This document shows positions 1 to 11,359 of a stretch of 34,500 nucleotides of DNA, piece by piece. The notes under the pieces were generated by a model that was not told the DNA's origin, did no database searches, and saw nothing but the letters and a program-made list of their open reading frames with translations. Source of the DNA: Pelargonium cotyledonis (taxonomy: Eukaryota > Streptophyta > Magnoliopsida > Geraniales > Geraniaceae). The first letter of the stretch is position 1. The number at the start of each line of letters is the position of its first letter. Where the stretch lies: contig JAYMTA010000219.1 of NCBI GenBank assembly GCA_036897625.1, positions 1 through 34,500 of the forward strand, read 5' to 3'. The position numbers and the translations under genes are program-made.

Positions 1-113
1 ATAAGGATAATATGGGAAGAACAATAATATAATAGCATAAAAATAGAAACAAGACACTCATTTTAAAACAAAAAATTTAGACAAACAAGGCACTCATTTT
101 GGGACGGAGGAAG
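1..113. mobile_element. Stowaway-like MITE, one end only
   Basis: Read on the minus strand, this segment starts with CTTCCTCCGTCCC directly inside a TA dinucleotide (114-115). That is the hallmark terminus and target site of Stowaway (Tc1/mariner-type) MITEs. The next bases repeat the phrase AAAATGAGTG twice (near 60 and 95 on plus). The other end lies outside the window. The element sits about 100 bp beyond the stop codon of the FZL gene, so it may fall in or next to its 3' UTR. Confidence 0.7.
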
Positions 114-218
114 TAACAGTTTATACTTTTGACCAAAACGCACAAAGAATCAAAAGAGAAGAGACAGTTCTACTACAACAATACACGAAGCGTGTGTGTG
201 ACAGTGAAGCTAAAAATG

Positions 219-3200
219 TCACGATACATGAAGATTTTGAATATCACTCTGCAATGTTCTTAGTTTTTTGTCTACTCTAGCTAATTCGTCTTCGATCTCT
301 AACAATTGGTCTAGTCTACGTTGTGCTGCATCTCGGTATGGCTTGCAAACAACATTGGCAAAGTTTTCGAGGTTCGATATAGATTCCACGAGATCCTTTT
401 GCATGGCCTCTTCAAGTTCTCGTGATAGGCCATCGGCTATCCTATTCACCTTGTCTACCATCTTTCTCCTACGGGCCGGAAAATTTGAAATTGCTACATA
501 CCTAACATAGAAACAAAGGTTTGTTCAGATTTTGCGAGAAACAAAACCATTGTCTCAGAGTCACACGTGCATGCATTTATAACCATAAGTTGGAGATTAG
601 AGGAGAAATTATACCCGCCAGCTGAACAAAGACCAAGAGCAAGAAGATCTTCCATAGTTGTTGGCAGCACGGATGTCAAAAGCGATGCAGCTAAACCAGC
701 TGCTCCCAATCCGCCAAATGTACCCAAGAACTGAGTTGTATGCAGAAAAAATAATCCAAATTAGGTTGATTGAGATTAGGTTGATTGTCTCAATTATAAA
801 TAAAATAAAAAACTCACAACTTAACAATAGAAACGTTGGTGCACATAGTCAAATGAATATAAATGTATATTTGAACTAAAATGCATGCACATAGAATATA
901 TGAAAAGCCAACTGGTTCAAGACGAAGTAAATTCATTTATCATTCTATATACAAATTATACTTACCACTTCCCGGATCTCTTGCTCAAACAGCCTTGAAG
1001 CGGCACTAGCACTGAAGTTCTCCACCACTTTCAAGCTGAGTTCATCGGCTCTTCTGAGAAGATCGTAGGTTTCTTGCAAGTCGGCCTGAGAGTTAGGATC
1101 AGCAAGTGAAGACCCCGCCCTTTCTAAAGATTCCTTGTACTGCCTCCCTTTACGAGCGTTATTTGATTGTAGCCATATCGCATATTCTCCAAGTAGTTTC
1201 TATATGCCATAAGGAACAGCAAAAAATAGATTAGGACTCATAAATAACGCTTCATAGATGTGAGGATCAGAATGCCTGGCATGTAGCCAGATCTAGGACT
1301 GCACATTTTTCGGTCCGGACCAGACCGATTAGTACGGACAGAAAACAGACTAAATGAATTTGGTCGTCTAAAGTTGCTTTTATAATGGATTTGGTCTGTT
1401 TCTGGACTGATGCAATGTCAGAGTCAGATCCTTCAACTTACTTGTGCTTCTAAAAGCGCAGGGCCCATAATATCGTTTTGAACCCTCAAGGTGGGTAGCG
1501 TTGTAGAAGAATCTTTCCCCTTGAAAGTGTATGAAGCAACGAGATCAAGATTTGATAGTTGTAGAGTAGATTCTATGAGCTTAAGAACACTTGATTTAGT
1601 GCTATCAATCTGCAATTCAAAACACACGCACTATCAAGGAAAAATCATCTGTTTGCTTGGGTTGCAAAAATATTTACTTGTGAAATACTAACAAGTGCTA
1701 AGGTCCGTCTTCTCCAAGAAACACTCTCACTATCCATCTTTCCGGCGTACTCTTTTACACTATCAACTATTTCGTTGATCGAAGCCAGCTCTTGCTCGGC
1801 ATTTTGGCAGTCTTCTCTAACACGAGTTTCAGATGCAGATAGTAACCGTTCTGCGATTCTAATCGGTGTTTCAAGTTTCAGTTTTATTCTTTCCATTCCT
1901 GCACTTGTTGAGCTGTCTAAAAAGCCATACAAGAAATTCTCAAAATCGTAGAAGCTGCTGGCTCTCCAATGGGATCCGCTCTGTGATAATTCTCCACGAG
2001 CTTTCTCAATATCGGAGGAAGCCGCAAGTTTTGCTTCAAGAGCAGATCGAGCAGATACAGGATACACCGTCACATGTTCGGTATTCAACAACTTTTGTGT
2101 ATTTTCCTTGATAAACGAAATAGCTTCCTCCAGCTGAACATAGAAAGAAGAGAAGTCAGAAATTTTACATCTTCAGCATGAGATCGCTTATGAGTTACGA
2201 AGATCGATCAAATCGTAGCAAAAGAAATGCATAGCCAAACCTCAAGGGAATCCCGATAAATGTCAGATTTATTCAGCACAAATACAACTTTTTTCTTCCA
2301 TTGCTGAATGTAACGGAGAAAACCAACCTGAAAATAATAATAAGCAAGAACTGCAATCAGGACACCGAGATAGCGAGATTCAAATTTGAAAATGGAACCA
2401 AAAGATACTGACAAGATTGCTATAATGAATAATTACAATGGAACATGCATCTAGTGGCCATACCTCACTTTCGGTCAGAGGACGATCAGCAGAAATAACA
2501 AAAAGAAGCAAATCAGCACGTGGCACAAATTCCTCTGTCAAGCGTTGTTGCCGTAGAAGAATCACATTTGTTCCAGGTGTATCAACAATGTTCATCTGCT
2601 CAATGGGTTACGATAAATTAGTTTCAAAACTAAAAGCATTGCCACAAGATTATATGCGCACAAACACGCACACACCCATTTTTTCAGGAAGCTGGCGCAG
2701 TCAACAATGCAAATAGAAACTAAATAAATATGCTCAAGACTTATACAATGTTAAGAAAATATGACCACAAATAGATCCTTTAGTATGATATCCGAGCCTT
2801 TTAGACTCAACAGTCACAGCACAAATCCTGGGCGCCGCCTAATAGATAAATCATTCCAGCACAGTGTAAGAGAAGGGATTGTGTTTGGGCCATGTGTAAA
2901 GCCACAATGGGTTTGCATGAAAGGAGGCAACTATAAAACTATAATTGAGCCATCAACTATTAGCTTAAGCTTAGCCGAATCGGTTTTCTAATATTTTATT
3001 ACACTATATTGTGCTATACCCTTCGGGTCCGGTTAACCAGTGCATATTCTATACAAGACCCGAAACCCGAAGTGCTAGCTCTGCCTTAATGGGTAAGAGA
3101 GTAACAGACTTTGTCAAGCAACCAACAATTGTGCTAATAAAAATCCATGTGTAGAATCCGTTCATACAGATATAATGAGCTTAGGTATAAACTAACCTAA

Positions 3201-6043
3201 CCATTTATAAGTACACGAGGGGCTGGGGAGTGTTCCAAAACTAAATATAGGAGTCTAGATGAAGAAAGTGAACCCGCTTACCTCTTTAAGAATAGGAGCG
3301 GGAAGGTAGCATATATATTGACCATCCGGATGCCTTTCACAACGTTGTTGTTCATTAGAATCAACCTGTGAATAGCGTAAGAGAGTGATCTCATTTGTTG
3401 TAGGAACAACCCCCTCTTTAAGGTATTTTCTTCCGAGAAGTGCATTAATAACAGTCGATTTACCGGAGTTAAACTCACCCTGTTAAAATCAAGAACAACG
3501 AAAAAGCCATAAGAAAACTAGAAAACTACAAGAAGCAAATATTTTACTAATTCAATCAGTACTTACTCACTACAATGAAATTTCTTTTCTTTTTTTAACA
3601 TCGGTATCTGCTGATCAAACTAGACTAAAAGCAGTTGACTTTAAGGAAACTAACATTAACACTTCCGGGAATACTATTAGATGGAAAATAAAATAAACCA
3701 AACTAAGCTCAAAAGGAACGAATAGTGATTAAAGAGCTACGACTCCTTGAGTACAATGTCAAGATTTAAACACAAGTGAGCACCATTGAATCATTGTAAG
3801 AATTTTATATGCTGATGAATTTTATTTCATTTTTGAAGCTTATATGATGATGAATTAGTTATAGCCTCATACGGAAAACTGCAAATAAATACCATATACT
3901 CAGCTCCATTTACATTAAGCCAACTAACTCCCCGGTGGCCTGAGGGATGGTTACTAAGTAAACACTAGTTAGCGTAGAAAGGCCGATTTAATTCTAGATT
4001 GTAACACGTAAAGAAAAAAACGAATCTATTTGAAATTTAGAGCTAATACCAATGTATATCCCGGAACCAGAATTTGATGAAGGTCAGCACACAATTACCA
4101 CTATAGCCAGTAAAAATGGCTCATCAAGTTGAGCTATTGCGTCAATCAGAAGCGACACCTCCCCCATCTGTTATCCAAAAGCAACATCCTCTGGTTCAGA
4201 AAAACTCAAACAGTACAGGATATTCAATGAAACAGAGAATTATCTGAATATAATTCAACTACCGAATGTTTATATTAAAAGATCACCAGAGGTGCAGCTT
4301 TCTGAATAACGTTCACAGCTTCAAGCAATATTGATCTCTCGGTTTCTATGAACTGTTTTTCTCGGTCTTCTAATTTAATAAAGCCGGTAACACCCTTCTG
4401 CCCATGGTAGCCATTTTCTCCATCCAATAATTTCAGCTTATCAAAACTTTTTTCACGTTCATCGTTAGCTCTTTTATTTGCTGAGTACACAGTGGCAAAC
4501 AATTTGCTTATATCATCACTTAACAAGCCAAATTCCTCCAATGAAACGACTAAGCCACTGGCACCCGATTTGAGATACTCCGATGCCTCATCTAGCAGAG
4601 TCTGCTTTCCACGTAACATAAATACTGTAAAAATTGGTATCTTTACGTTCTGGAATACAGATTCTACTACTCCATCCGCGTGTTCCTCTTCAGCGATACA
4701 ATATATAAGAAAATCGGCACCTTCTGAGTTAGAAGCATATAAGGCCGCATCGGCAGTTTGCACTTTCCTAGCTACCAAAGGAAGATATACAGAATCTGAC
4801 TTGGAATCCATCATTGTGTTCCTCGCAACAATAGCTGGAAGACCTATAAAAGAAGCGAGAAACTTATCAACCTCCGTCCCTAAAACTAAGTAACATACCC
4901 ACAAACAATCACAAACACAAACTGATAAACTAAAAACAGTAAATAGAAATCGATACACATACAATGGTTTGGGTTTCACTAAAGATGACCGACCAATATG
5001 AGGAAATGCAGATCAGCTTAATTGGCCATGGACACAAACAAATACCATAAGGTCTGGAAAAAGAGAGAATTTGTAGGATTCAGCCTCAAAAGTCAAAACA
5101 ATGGCTCTCTATGAAGTAGATGCATCTAAAAAATGAAACCAACAAATTTTATCAAATCTATCACATCCTCCTAATAAATCAACCCAGTTGAACACCCAAA
5201 AAAAGAAGTTCAAACTATTAAATGATCATCCAACTATACACTTATATCGAGTTTGCTCCCCCAATGTGTATCATTTGCCCACAATTATCAGAACAAATGA
5301 GTCTCTAAGGACCATCAAAATTATTTTTTTATCAAATAGATCACATCCTCCCAATACATCAACCAGTTGACCACACCAGAAAAAAATCAAATGGCATCTC
5401 AAATACTCTGCGGCCAATGCTCTGAAATGGGATTCAATACAAGCACATACAGATGAATACAAAAACAGTGAATGAGCATTTGATCAAAGAATTGCTTGAA
5501 AAATCCTAAAAAGATCAAATTTTTAAGCAACAAATCAGCAAACAGAGAATAATGAAAAAAACAACTACCTTGATCCGACAGCACAACCCCTCCGGCGTTG
5601 ACCGCCGCCGCAATGTCAACTCGCTCGGCGACCATCAAATAGGCTCGGTCCCGAACCACCGACTTCAACAAGCAAGCAGCTTCGTAGATCCTCCCACCAC
5701 CACCACTTCCCTCGGCCCCATTGAGCACCACAATACCGACCCACTTGGACACAGCCGCGTCGATCAAACCCAGAACCTCCCCGCCGGCTAGAACCTCGTC
5801 GGCGTCCAACCGGAGGACCAGATTGGGGACTTTAATCTCGGGACGCTTGTACCCACCTGGAAATAGCGTTCTGGGCTGTCCCTGATTCGCTTGAATCAAA
5901 TGTACCCGAGACCGATTGGAGCGAAACGACGGGTCGTTGGAGGTGTAGCTGACGCGAAAGTGAGTTCGGCGAGGTGGGTTTCTGTTGGTGTTGGTGAAGA
6001 GTAGAGGAGGCTTGAGAGCGTGGACGGAGAGGAACGGAACCAT
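219..6043 (-). CDS. FZL: FZO-like dynamin-family GTPase, chloroplastic (FZL)
   Basis: Mitofusin-like GTPase of plastid membranes. In Arabidopsis FZL acts in thylakoid organisation and chloroplast shape. I join 11 coding exons on the minus strand: 6043-5569, 4843-4287, 4167-4099, 3479-3282, 2595-2464, 2327-2241, 2133-1693, 1609-1442, 1199-966, 730-615 and 501-219. All junctions are GT...AG and keep frame, giving 919 aa (family about 910). Visible features: Ser/Arg-rich transit peptide of about 50 residues; a TenI/thiamine-phosphate-synthase-like region (about 70-260); P-loop GEFNSGKS (368-375); switch PTTNEIT (393-399); DTPG (438-441); NKSD (496-499); a Gly/Ala/Leu-rich hydrophobic segment (about 790-825) for membrane association; and a C-terminal helical region with heptad-like spacing. 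The start is the first ATG in frame ahead of the transit peptide. Identity is recognised from memory of the family across the whole length. Confidence 0.93.
966..1442. repeat. FZL intron 8 with a possible transposon fragment
   Basis: Intron 8 of FZL (1200-1441) holds a stretch around 1290-1330 with CGGTCCGGACC-type words and the phrase GGACTGCACATTTTTCGG. Words of this kind recur at 28770-28800 (CGGTCCAAACTGAGACC). They resemble ends of short non-autonomous transposons, but I could not find both ends or a target duplication. Confidence 0.2.
3010..3090. repeat. Fragment related to the hAT-like MITE of DGP3 intron 6
   Basis: It lies in FZL intron 4. The segment is rich in GGGT/ACCCG words and ends in GTGCTAGCTCTGCC, close to the terminus TTGCCAGCTCTG of the complete element at 26158-26400. 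No matching left end is visible, so this is at most a remnant. Confidence 0.3.
3925..4010 (+). mobile_element. Possible tRNA-derived SINE fragment
   Basis: It lies in FZL intron 3, between exons 3 and 4. The string GGTGGCCTGAGGGATGG resembles a pol III A box, and GGCCGATTTAATTC about 45 bp downstream resembles a decayed B box (consensus GGTTCGAATCC). A short tail follows. The fit is imperfect and no target duplication was found. Confidence 0.3.
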
Positions 6044-6243
6044 CGAGAGAGAGGCGAAGCTTATCTCTCTGTGACTGAGAGAAAAACTCGGTGTTGTTAT
6101 CTTGTTTCTTATCCGGTTGAGAATCGCGAGAACCAAACAGAAAATAAGAGGGTGGGAAAAGAAAATTTTTATTTTTGAAGCAATGGATCTGAGTGGACTC
6201 GCAAAGCAAAGCCCCCACCTTTCCCAGTTGCAACCAATTATCA

Positions 6244-6719
6244 AAAGCTACTAAACTTTTTTTGTTTCTTTCATAAATGATGGGGTTTTATTAAAATAAT
6301 TAGGATGGAATTTTCCGTTTTGAGACTACGTTAGGGTTTTTATTCGTTTACGATTACTTTTGATTTTCAAAGCAACCGTAGTTTCTTCAATTTACGTAAA
6401 ACAAATTATGCTATTTCTCGTTAAGATAAAGAGTTTTGTTTTAGTATCAAGTTATGGGGTTGTTACTTAAGGTTTGTAGTGCAATATAGATTCTCAATAA
6501 GTTTTTTATTGGTGCGCGCGCAAGGTAGCAGAAAGCAGTTGTAGAGAAAGAGAAAGCAACTTGGAAGATGGTGGTTTGACTTGGGTCATCGGATTAGCTT
6601 TCGAGTTTGTTGTCAACTCAGATGGTAGACATGATAGTTGCGAGTGGTCGTCAGCAAAATCATTCACGTGGTCGTCTTGAATTCCAATTGCAATCGTTGT
6701 TAGTTCTTGTGCTTTTCAG
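6244..6719. other. Spacer upstream of FZL
   Basis: This is AT-rich sequence upstream of the FZL leader. It probably contains the FZL promoter, but I see no unambiguous TATA box or other element. A short GCGCGCGC run lies near 6513. There is no supported gene. Confidence 0.4.
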
Positions 6720-6900
6720 GTTGGAGGGGAAGATTTTAATGTCTTCAACTTGATAATTCAGATTGATAAGGAAAATTTAAGTGCTTTTGGTTTGATTATT
6801 CGAAATATTTTAGCCATTATAGCTAGGTTTGGTGATGCAAAATTTTTATTTTCATATTAGTTTATGAACCGAGTGGCTCACGAGTCTCTTAACTCCATGC
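6720..6900 (+). pseudogene. Decayed RNase H-like (plant RVT_3 type) fragment
   Basis: Reading from 6720 (GTT GGA GGG GAA GAT), one frame runs for about 60 codons with a single in-frame TAG (about 6858). It has the pattern of the RNase H-like domain found in plant LINE-type elements and related host proteins: EDFNVFNLI early, then LSAFGLIIRNI, FGDAKFLFSY, and the ending NRVAHESL, which matches the usual N-x-V/A-A-H-x-L motif. No start codon, catalytic N-terminal strands or other domains are visible. It is most simply a degenerate retrotransposon piece. The identification rests on motif pattern alone. Confidence 0.4.
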
Positions 6901-7928
6901 CAGCCCACCTATATTGTGTTGATGTGGCTATTTTTTGATGACTTGGCTTGTTTGGGCACTTTCCACATAATGATGTTGATATTATTAAAAAAACAAAAAA
7001 TTCAATCATTCATCTTCACAAAAATATCCAGAGAGACCCAGATCTATCTCTCCTCTAATCTCTCATTTAGCTTTCTCTCTGGTCATCTTCATTTTTGATT
7101 TCTTACTTTGATTCTTCTTCTTTTTTGATCAATCTATCATCTCCAGCTCTTTGATCTCATCCTATCCATTCTTTTTACCCGATTGCGGCTGAGATTTTTT
7201 GTTGTTGAACTGTTTACAATAATTTAAATCTATGTTAGGCGATTCGATTTTTGTTGAATAATTTAAATCTGTTGTGTAATTTCAAGTTTGCTATTTCAGT
7301 TAATCTGAATTTATTCGCTCTTGATTTGATCGTATATTTCGTTTTCTAGGCGTTATCGTTGTTGAAGCAGAATTGTGATCTGTGAGATTCAGTGGGGCTT
7401 TACTTGGGACAATCCCCAAACTTGAAATTGCTCACTGATCTGCGCTGGATCCACGAGCGTCGGCACCAAAGGCGTCCGTCTCCGAGCGTCGGCACCGTCC
7501 GTCCAGACCCAGATCCGGCGAGACCACAATCTCATCCTGCTCTCTCTCTCTCTCTCTTTCTCGGCAAAAACTAAGAAATTGTTTGGATCGAGTGCATCGT
7601 GTTAGGGTATCAGATCTAATATCAACAAAAAAAACTTCACGATATGAGGGCTTTAATAGTTGGGGCTTCAACGGAAACTTCGCCGACGGACCCGCCGGTC
7701 ACCACCGCGGTCGGAGCTCGTCGCCGGTAAAAGGCATCTCCAGCTCCGGACCTTCTATCTCTATCGGCGGCTCCAGGGAGATGAATGATTGGATTTTTTA
7801 ATAATAAAAAAATTATCATATCCACTTCATTATGTGAAATTGCCCAAACAATCCACGTCATCACAAAAATCCACGTCATCACAAAATCCATGTCAGCACA
7901 AATATAGGTGAGTTGGCATGAAGTTAAC
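6889..7928. mobile_element. Candidate non-autonomous DNA transposon with long TIRs
   Basis: Sequence at 6889-7014 aligns, reverse-complemented, with 7780-7928. Shared blocks in order are TTAACT(T/C)CATGCC, CACCTATATT, GATG/GATGACGTGG, TTGTTTGGGCA, CACATAATGA and TTCAATCATTCATCT. The right arm carries a tandem ATCCACGTCATCACAAA. The right flank out to about 8030 has further CAAAGTTTGGGT repeats with no left counterpart, so the left arm is probably truncated. The interior has a T-rich, leader-like part (7015-7400) and a GC-rich part (7430-7770). No transposase is visible. Long TIRs suggest a Mutator-like (MULE or Pack-MULE) element, but I found no clear 9-bp target duplication. Confidence 0.5.
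7430..7770. other. GC-rich interior of the TIR element
   Basis: Base composition rises sharply here compared with the flanks. It contains a direct repeat GAGCGTCGGCACC (about 7456 and 7482) and a (CT)n run (about 7541-7560). Open frames exist on both strands, but none has a recognisable protein pattern. The composition would fit a captured piece of a host gene's first exon, which is only an inference. Confidence 0.3.
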
Positions 7929-8212
7929 GGAGCAGATAACGGTTATTGACGGTGGTACTCAATTGAGTTCAAAATCAAAGTTTGGGTAATAAATTGGATT
8001 TTAGCTCAAAGTTTGGGTGCTACCGGTGCCTTTAAATTTTTTTTTATTTTTTAATTACAAAAAATTGGAATCCTAAATTTCAAAACAGCCCCTGACTCTT
8101 CAGCTTCCTTACAAAATAGTCCCTGGAGTCTCTTTATTAATGTTTTTAGATAGACACTGATCAAAGCGTATTAATTGTTGCCCTCTCTGTATTTGCGACC
8201 AAGAGGAAAACG

Positions 8213-11200
8213 ATGAGTCCGGGACCCAATGCTTCAAAGCTTAAAGAAAAATCCAACATGGTAAGCTAAATCCCTAACCTAGCCACTTTTCTCAGCAAGT
8301 TCCTCTGATTTTCTTAAACAAACTTGTGTCTTTTTGGTATTGAAAAAGGGCTCAATATTGTTGTTTTGTGTTAAAGTTTCAACCTTTTTCTCTTATTTGT
8401 GTGTTTTTTGGCAATGTGATTGGCTTAAGCTTGTTGGGATGTGATGGGATATAGGGTTTTGGGTCTGAGAGGCATGTGGGTTTTGGAGAGCTTCAATGGC
8501 TGATTTGAGTAAGTACAGGTTTTGGGGGTGAGAAGTTTGTGCAATGATTGGACACCATGATCATGTTTTGATTCTTGTTTGATGAACTATACAAAATATT
8601 ATGCAGTGATTGTAACTTTTTGATGCACAACAAGAACGTGCTTTGCTACTATTTTTTATGGTTGAAAGATTATGGAAGGGTAGTGGTTTGCATGAGTGTT
8701 GCACTTGTTTATTGGATGGCTTCTTTCATTGCATGCCTAGTGAATTTTTGTTGTTACTTTTTTGGTACTTGGAAACTTAGAAGCAATCAAAAAGAGATAA
8801 TTTAGGTAACATTTGTATTAATGGGATTATGGGAATGGAAATCAAGAACAGGAACCTTAGTTATTGTAGATTATGAATCGTGAATTATGGCTCAACAGAA
8901 GAACTAACGTTAGAGGATGGAGTGGAGGAGAATTTGAGTAGAGGATCCCAAAGAGTTATGCTTGAAGATTCATGCAGTCGACGCCAACACAGTTTGTGCA
9001 ATGACTTAGTTGTTTTTGGATTGCGGGTTATGGAAATTGGGTTGTTAGTTTCGTCCTAAATGGTGCAACTTCTCCTGTGGGAATCATAGTAGGCAAGTTA
9101 AATTAAGGAGATGACTTGGTTTTGAGTTTTGAGATGAGGGTTTAGGAGCAGAAGATCGTAAAGAGAAGTAATAGAGGCATTATGGTTTATAACTCAACGA
9201 AGAAGATAAGCATGGAGCCAGTGGCAGACCTACTTGGTCTAATGATGGACCTTAGTTATTGTAGATTATGGACCATTGATTATGGCTCTACAGAAGAGCT
9301 AACGTTAGAGGCAAGTGGGTTTTGAAGAGCTTCAGTGTCTGATTTGAAAAAAGTGCAGGTTTTGGGTTGAGAAGTTTGGGCAAATTTTGGACACCATGAT
9401 CATTCAACGAGAATAAGAATGAGATTCTTACTCCAAAGTCATTCTCATGACCGAAAAGGATTCAGTAGAGGAGAATACGAGCAGAGGATTTATGTTTCTG
9501 ATGCCAACACTTTGTTATATGCTTTAGTTGTTGTTGTTGGATTCCGGGTTATTCAAGTTGGGTTTTCAATGACTTTGGTTTTGAGACAAAGGTCCACTCA
9601 GGTTTTGTTTGTTTAATGCTTGTTTTCACCTGAAATTCAATCTTTCCATGAAAATGACTTTTTAAGAGTTCATACTTTTTTGCCTTTGGTTGGTTTGGAG
9701 AAAAAGTATAGGATGGAATAGATTTTAGAACATTAAATCATTTGCTAACATGTTGTATCTACATCACCCGATTGAAGGTTCCTCAAGAAAATCCTTCTTT
9801 GGCGAGTAATGAATCACAACCCGATATCCTAATTCAATCCCCGGAGGTAACCGATTTGCAGCTTAAGATGCCTTCCTCAAAGAAGAGGATGAAGAAACCA
9901 ACAACTGTTAGACGATCCAAGCGCATTCAAAATACGGCTACTTATACGCGAAATGAAAACCATGTGATTGAAGAGATTACTGTTGGCGAGAGCGAGGAAG
10001 AAAATGAAGATGAACCATCGGATCGTGAGGAGGAAATAGTCCCCAAATCGGTCCAAAATGAACAAAGCTTGGGAGAAAAGATCGAGCATCTTGCTGGACT
10101 ATTGAAAGCACAGGAGAAGCAAATAGAAGCACTAAAGTCCAAGGTTTTTTAACATTTGACCTCTTGATGGTTTTAACTATTTTTAGCATCTAAAATATCG
10201 ACAAATATTTGCTGATGTCCATGCAGGAAAGCGGAGTTATGTCCCAGATGACAGAGCCAGATAGAAATGTACCAGATACCCGATACAGAACCATGTATAT
10301 TGATTCACAAAAGAAGGTAACATCTAGTTTGTTCTCATTCATCTTCAAGCATTATGTAAATCTACTCATGTTTCTCTCTGTTGTGTTCAGATTGAAGAGT
10401 TGACGTCTGAAAACCGTCAACTAACTCAGAAATTAGATGATGCTCTTTCAAAACTTGAAGCCCTGCCCTATGAGAACCGTCAACTAGCTCTGAAATTAGA
10501 AAATGCTCTTGGCAAACTCGAAATAGTACGTTCTATTGTTCCTTATCTTTAACGTATTGCAAACCGACATTTTCTCATTTCTTTTCTTTATTTACGTTGC
10601 CATTCATACCAAACTTAAATTTTATGAAACAAACCCTATAAAAGAACAAATCTATGTTACATAGACATGTATATGAGATATGGGACACGACACGAATACA
10701 ATGACACACAATTTTTATGAGATCATAAACATGATACATTAAGAATATGTTCAATAATAATAATTGATAATTTATATATGCTGTATTAGTGTATAAAAGT
10801 TGAATCATGTTATGCTCGTCAATGAGTTTTAGGAGTGTCAAACACGGTGAATCAATACATTTTCAGAAAAATATACAGGGGGTATGTAGGGTGTCGGACA
10901 CGTGTCCTCTCAAAAAACATTATTAAAATATTGGAGGAAACAAATCAAGTGTCCGTCACATATACAAAGAGTGGAGTGTTCCAAGTATTGGATACGTATC
11001 AGACACATATACGTTGAGAAGATGAGAGTGATCGTGCATCAAAGAAACAAACTAGCTTAAAATCCCCTAAAGTTATAGATACATTTTATGCTTGTGAGTA
11101 TGAGCTTTTTACCGGTGTTTCATGCTTGTGAACGAAATTTTACGTATCTCAATCTTATATCTTGTTCCAGTACGAGAAAGGGAGTCATGCATACTCCGAA

Positions 11201-11359
11201 ATGTTGGAGAAGCTTAAGGACTTCATCATGGTTTCGAATATGTCAAAATTCGCAGAAACGGCACTGAATGCTCAAGCACTTCACAATGGCCTTTCTTCTG
11301 ATAACAAGTCAAAAGAGCCTAGAAAGAAGAGACAGAAAAATACTGGTGGGAACAAGTAA
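8213..11359 (+). CDS. Unrecognised coiled-coil protein with basic and acidic tracts
   Basis: I join five exons: 8213-8260, 9778-10143, 10227-10316, 10391-10525 and 11171-11359. All begin and end on codon boundaries, giving 275 aa. I do not recognise the family. Residues 51-67 are strongly basic (KKRMKKPTTVRRSKRIQ), like a nuclear localisation signal. Residues about 79-101 are Glu/Asp-rich. Residues about 110-138 and 169-213 have coiled-coil character. Exon 4 encodes an internal duplication, ENRQLTQKLDDALSKLE followed by ENRQLALKLENALGKLE. The C-terminus is basic again (KEPRKKRQKN). A nuclear scaffold or chromatin-associated role is a guess. The first ATG after a short leader opens the frame; intron 1 is 1.5 kb and has a CTAAC branch-like site about 30 bp before its acceptor. 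The first exon is tiny (16 codons) and is the least certain part. Confidence 0.75.
8468..9570 (+). repeat. Dispersed direct repeats inside intron 1 of the coiled-coil gene
   Basis: Three segments occur twice in the same orientation. A: 8468-8564 and 9307-9402 (GTGGGTTTTG, then GAGAAGTTTG and GGACACCATGATCAT). B: 8853-8918 and 9248-9311 (CCTTAGTTATTGTAGATTATG, then CTAACGTTAGAGG). C: about 8920-9050 and 9463-9570 (GAGGAGAAT, GCCAACAC, then TTGGATT.CGGGTTAT). The order differs between copies (A-B-C versus B-A-C). The pairs diverge moderately, so the duplication is not recent. Confidence 0.6.
10660..11020. repeat. Probable dispersed repeat in intron 4 (GGACACG words)
   Basis: The left part has GGGACACGACACGAATAC, and the right part has GTCGGACACGTGTCC, GTGTCCGTCACATAT and GTATTGGATACGTATCAGACAC. 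Repeated GACACG/CGTGTC motifs at both ends of an AT-rich core are typical of a dispersed plant repeat family. I could not define termini or a target duplication. Confidence 0.35.

Noticed and set aside
4492..4893. 133-codon plus-strand open frame
   Set aside because: It is antisense to FZL exon 2, whose frame, splice sites and family match are clear; the plus-strand product has no recognisable pattern.
5832..6233. 133-codon minus-strand open frame
   Set aside because: It overlaps FZL exon 1 in another frame. The frame starting at 6043 joins in phase to exon 2 and matches the FZL N-terminus.
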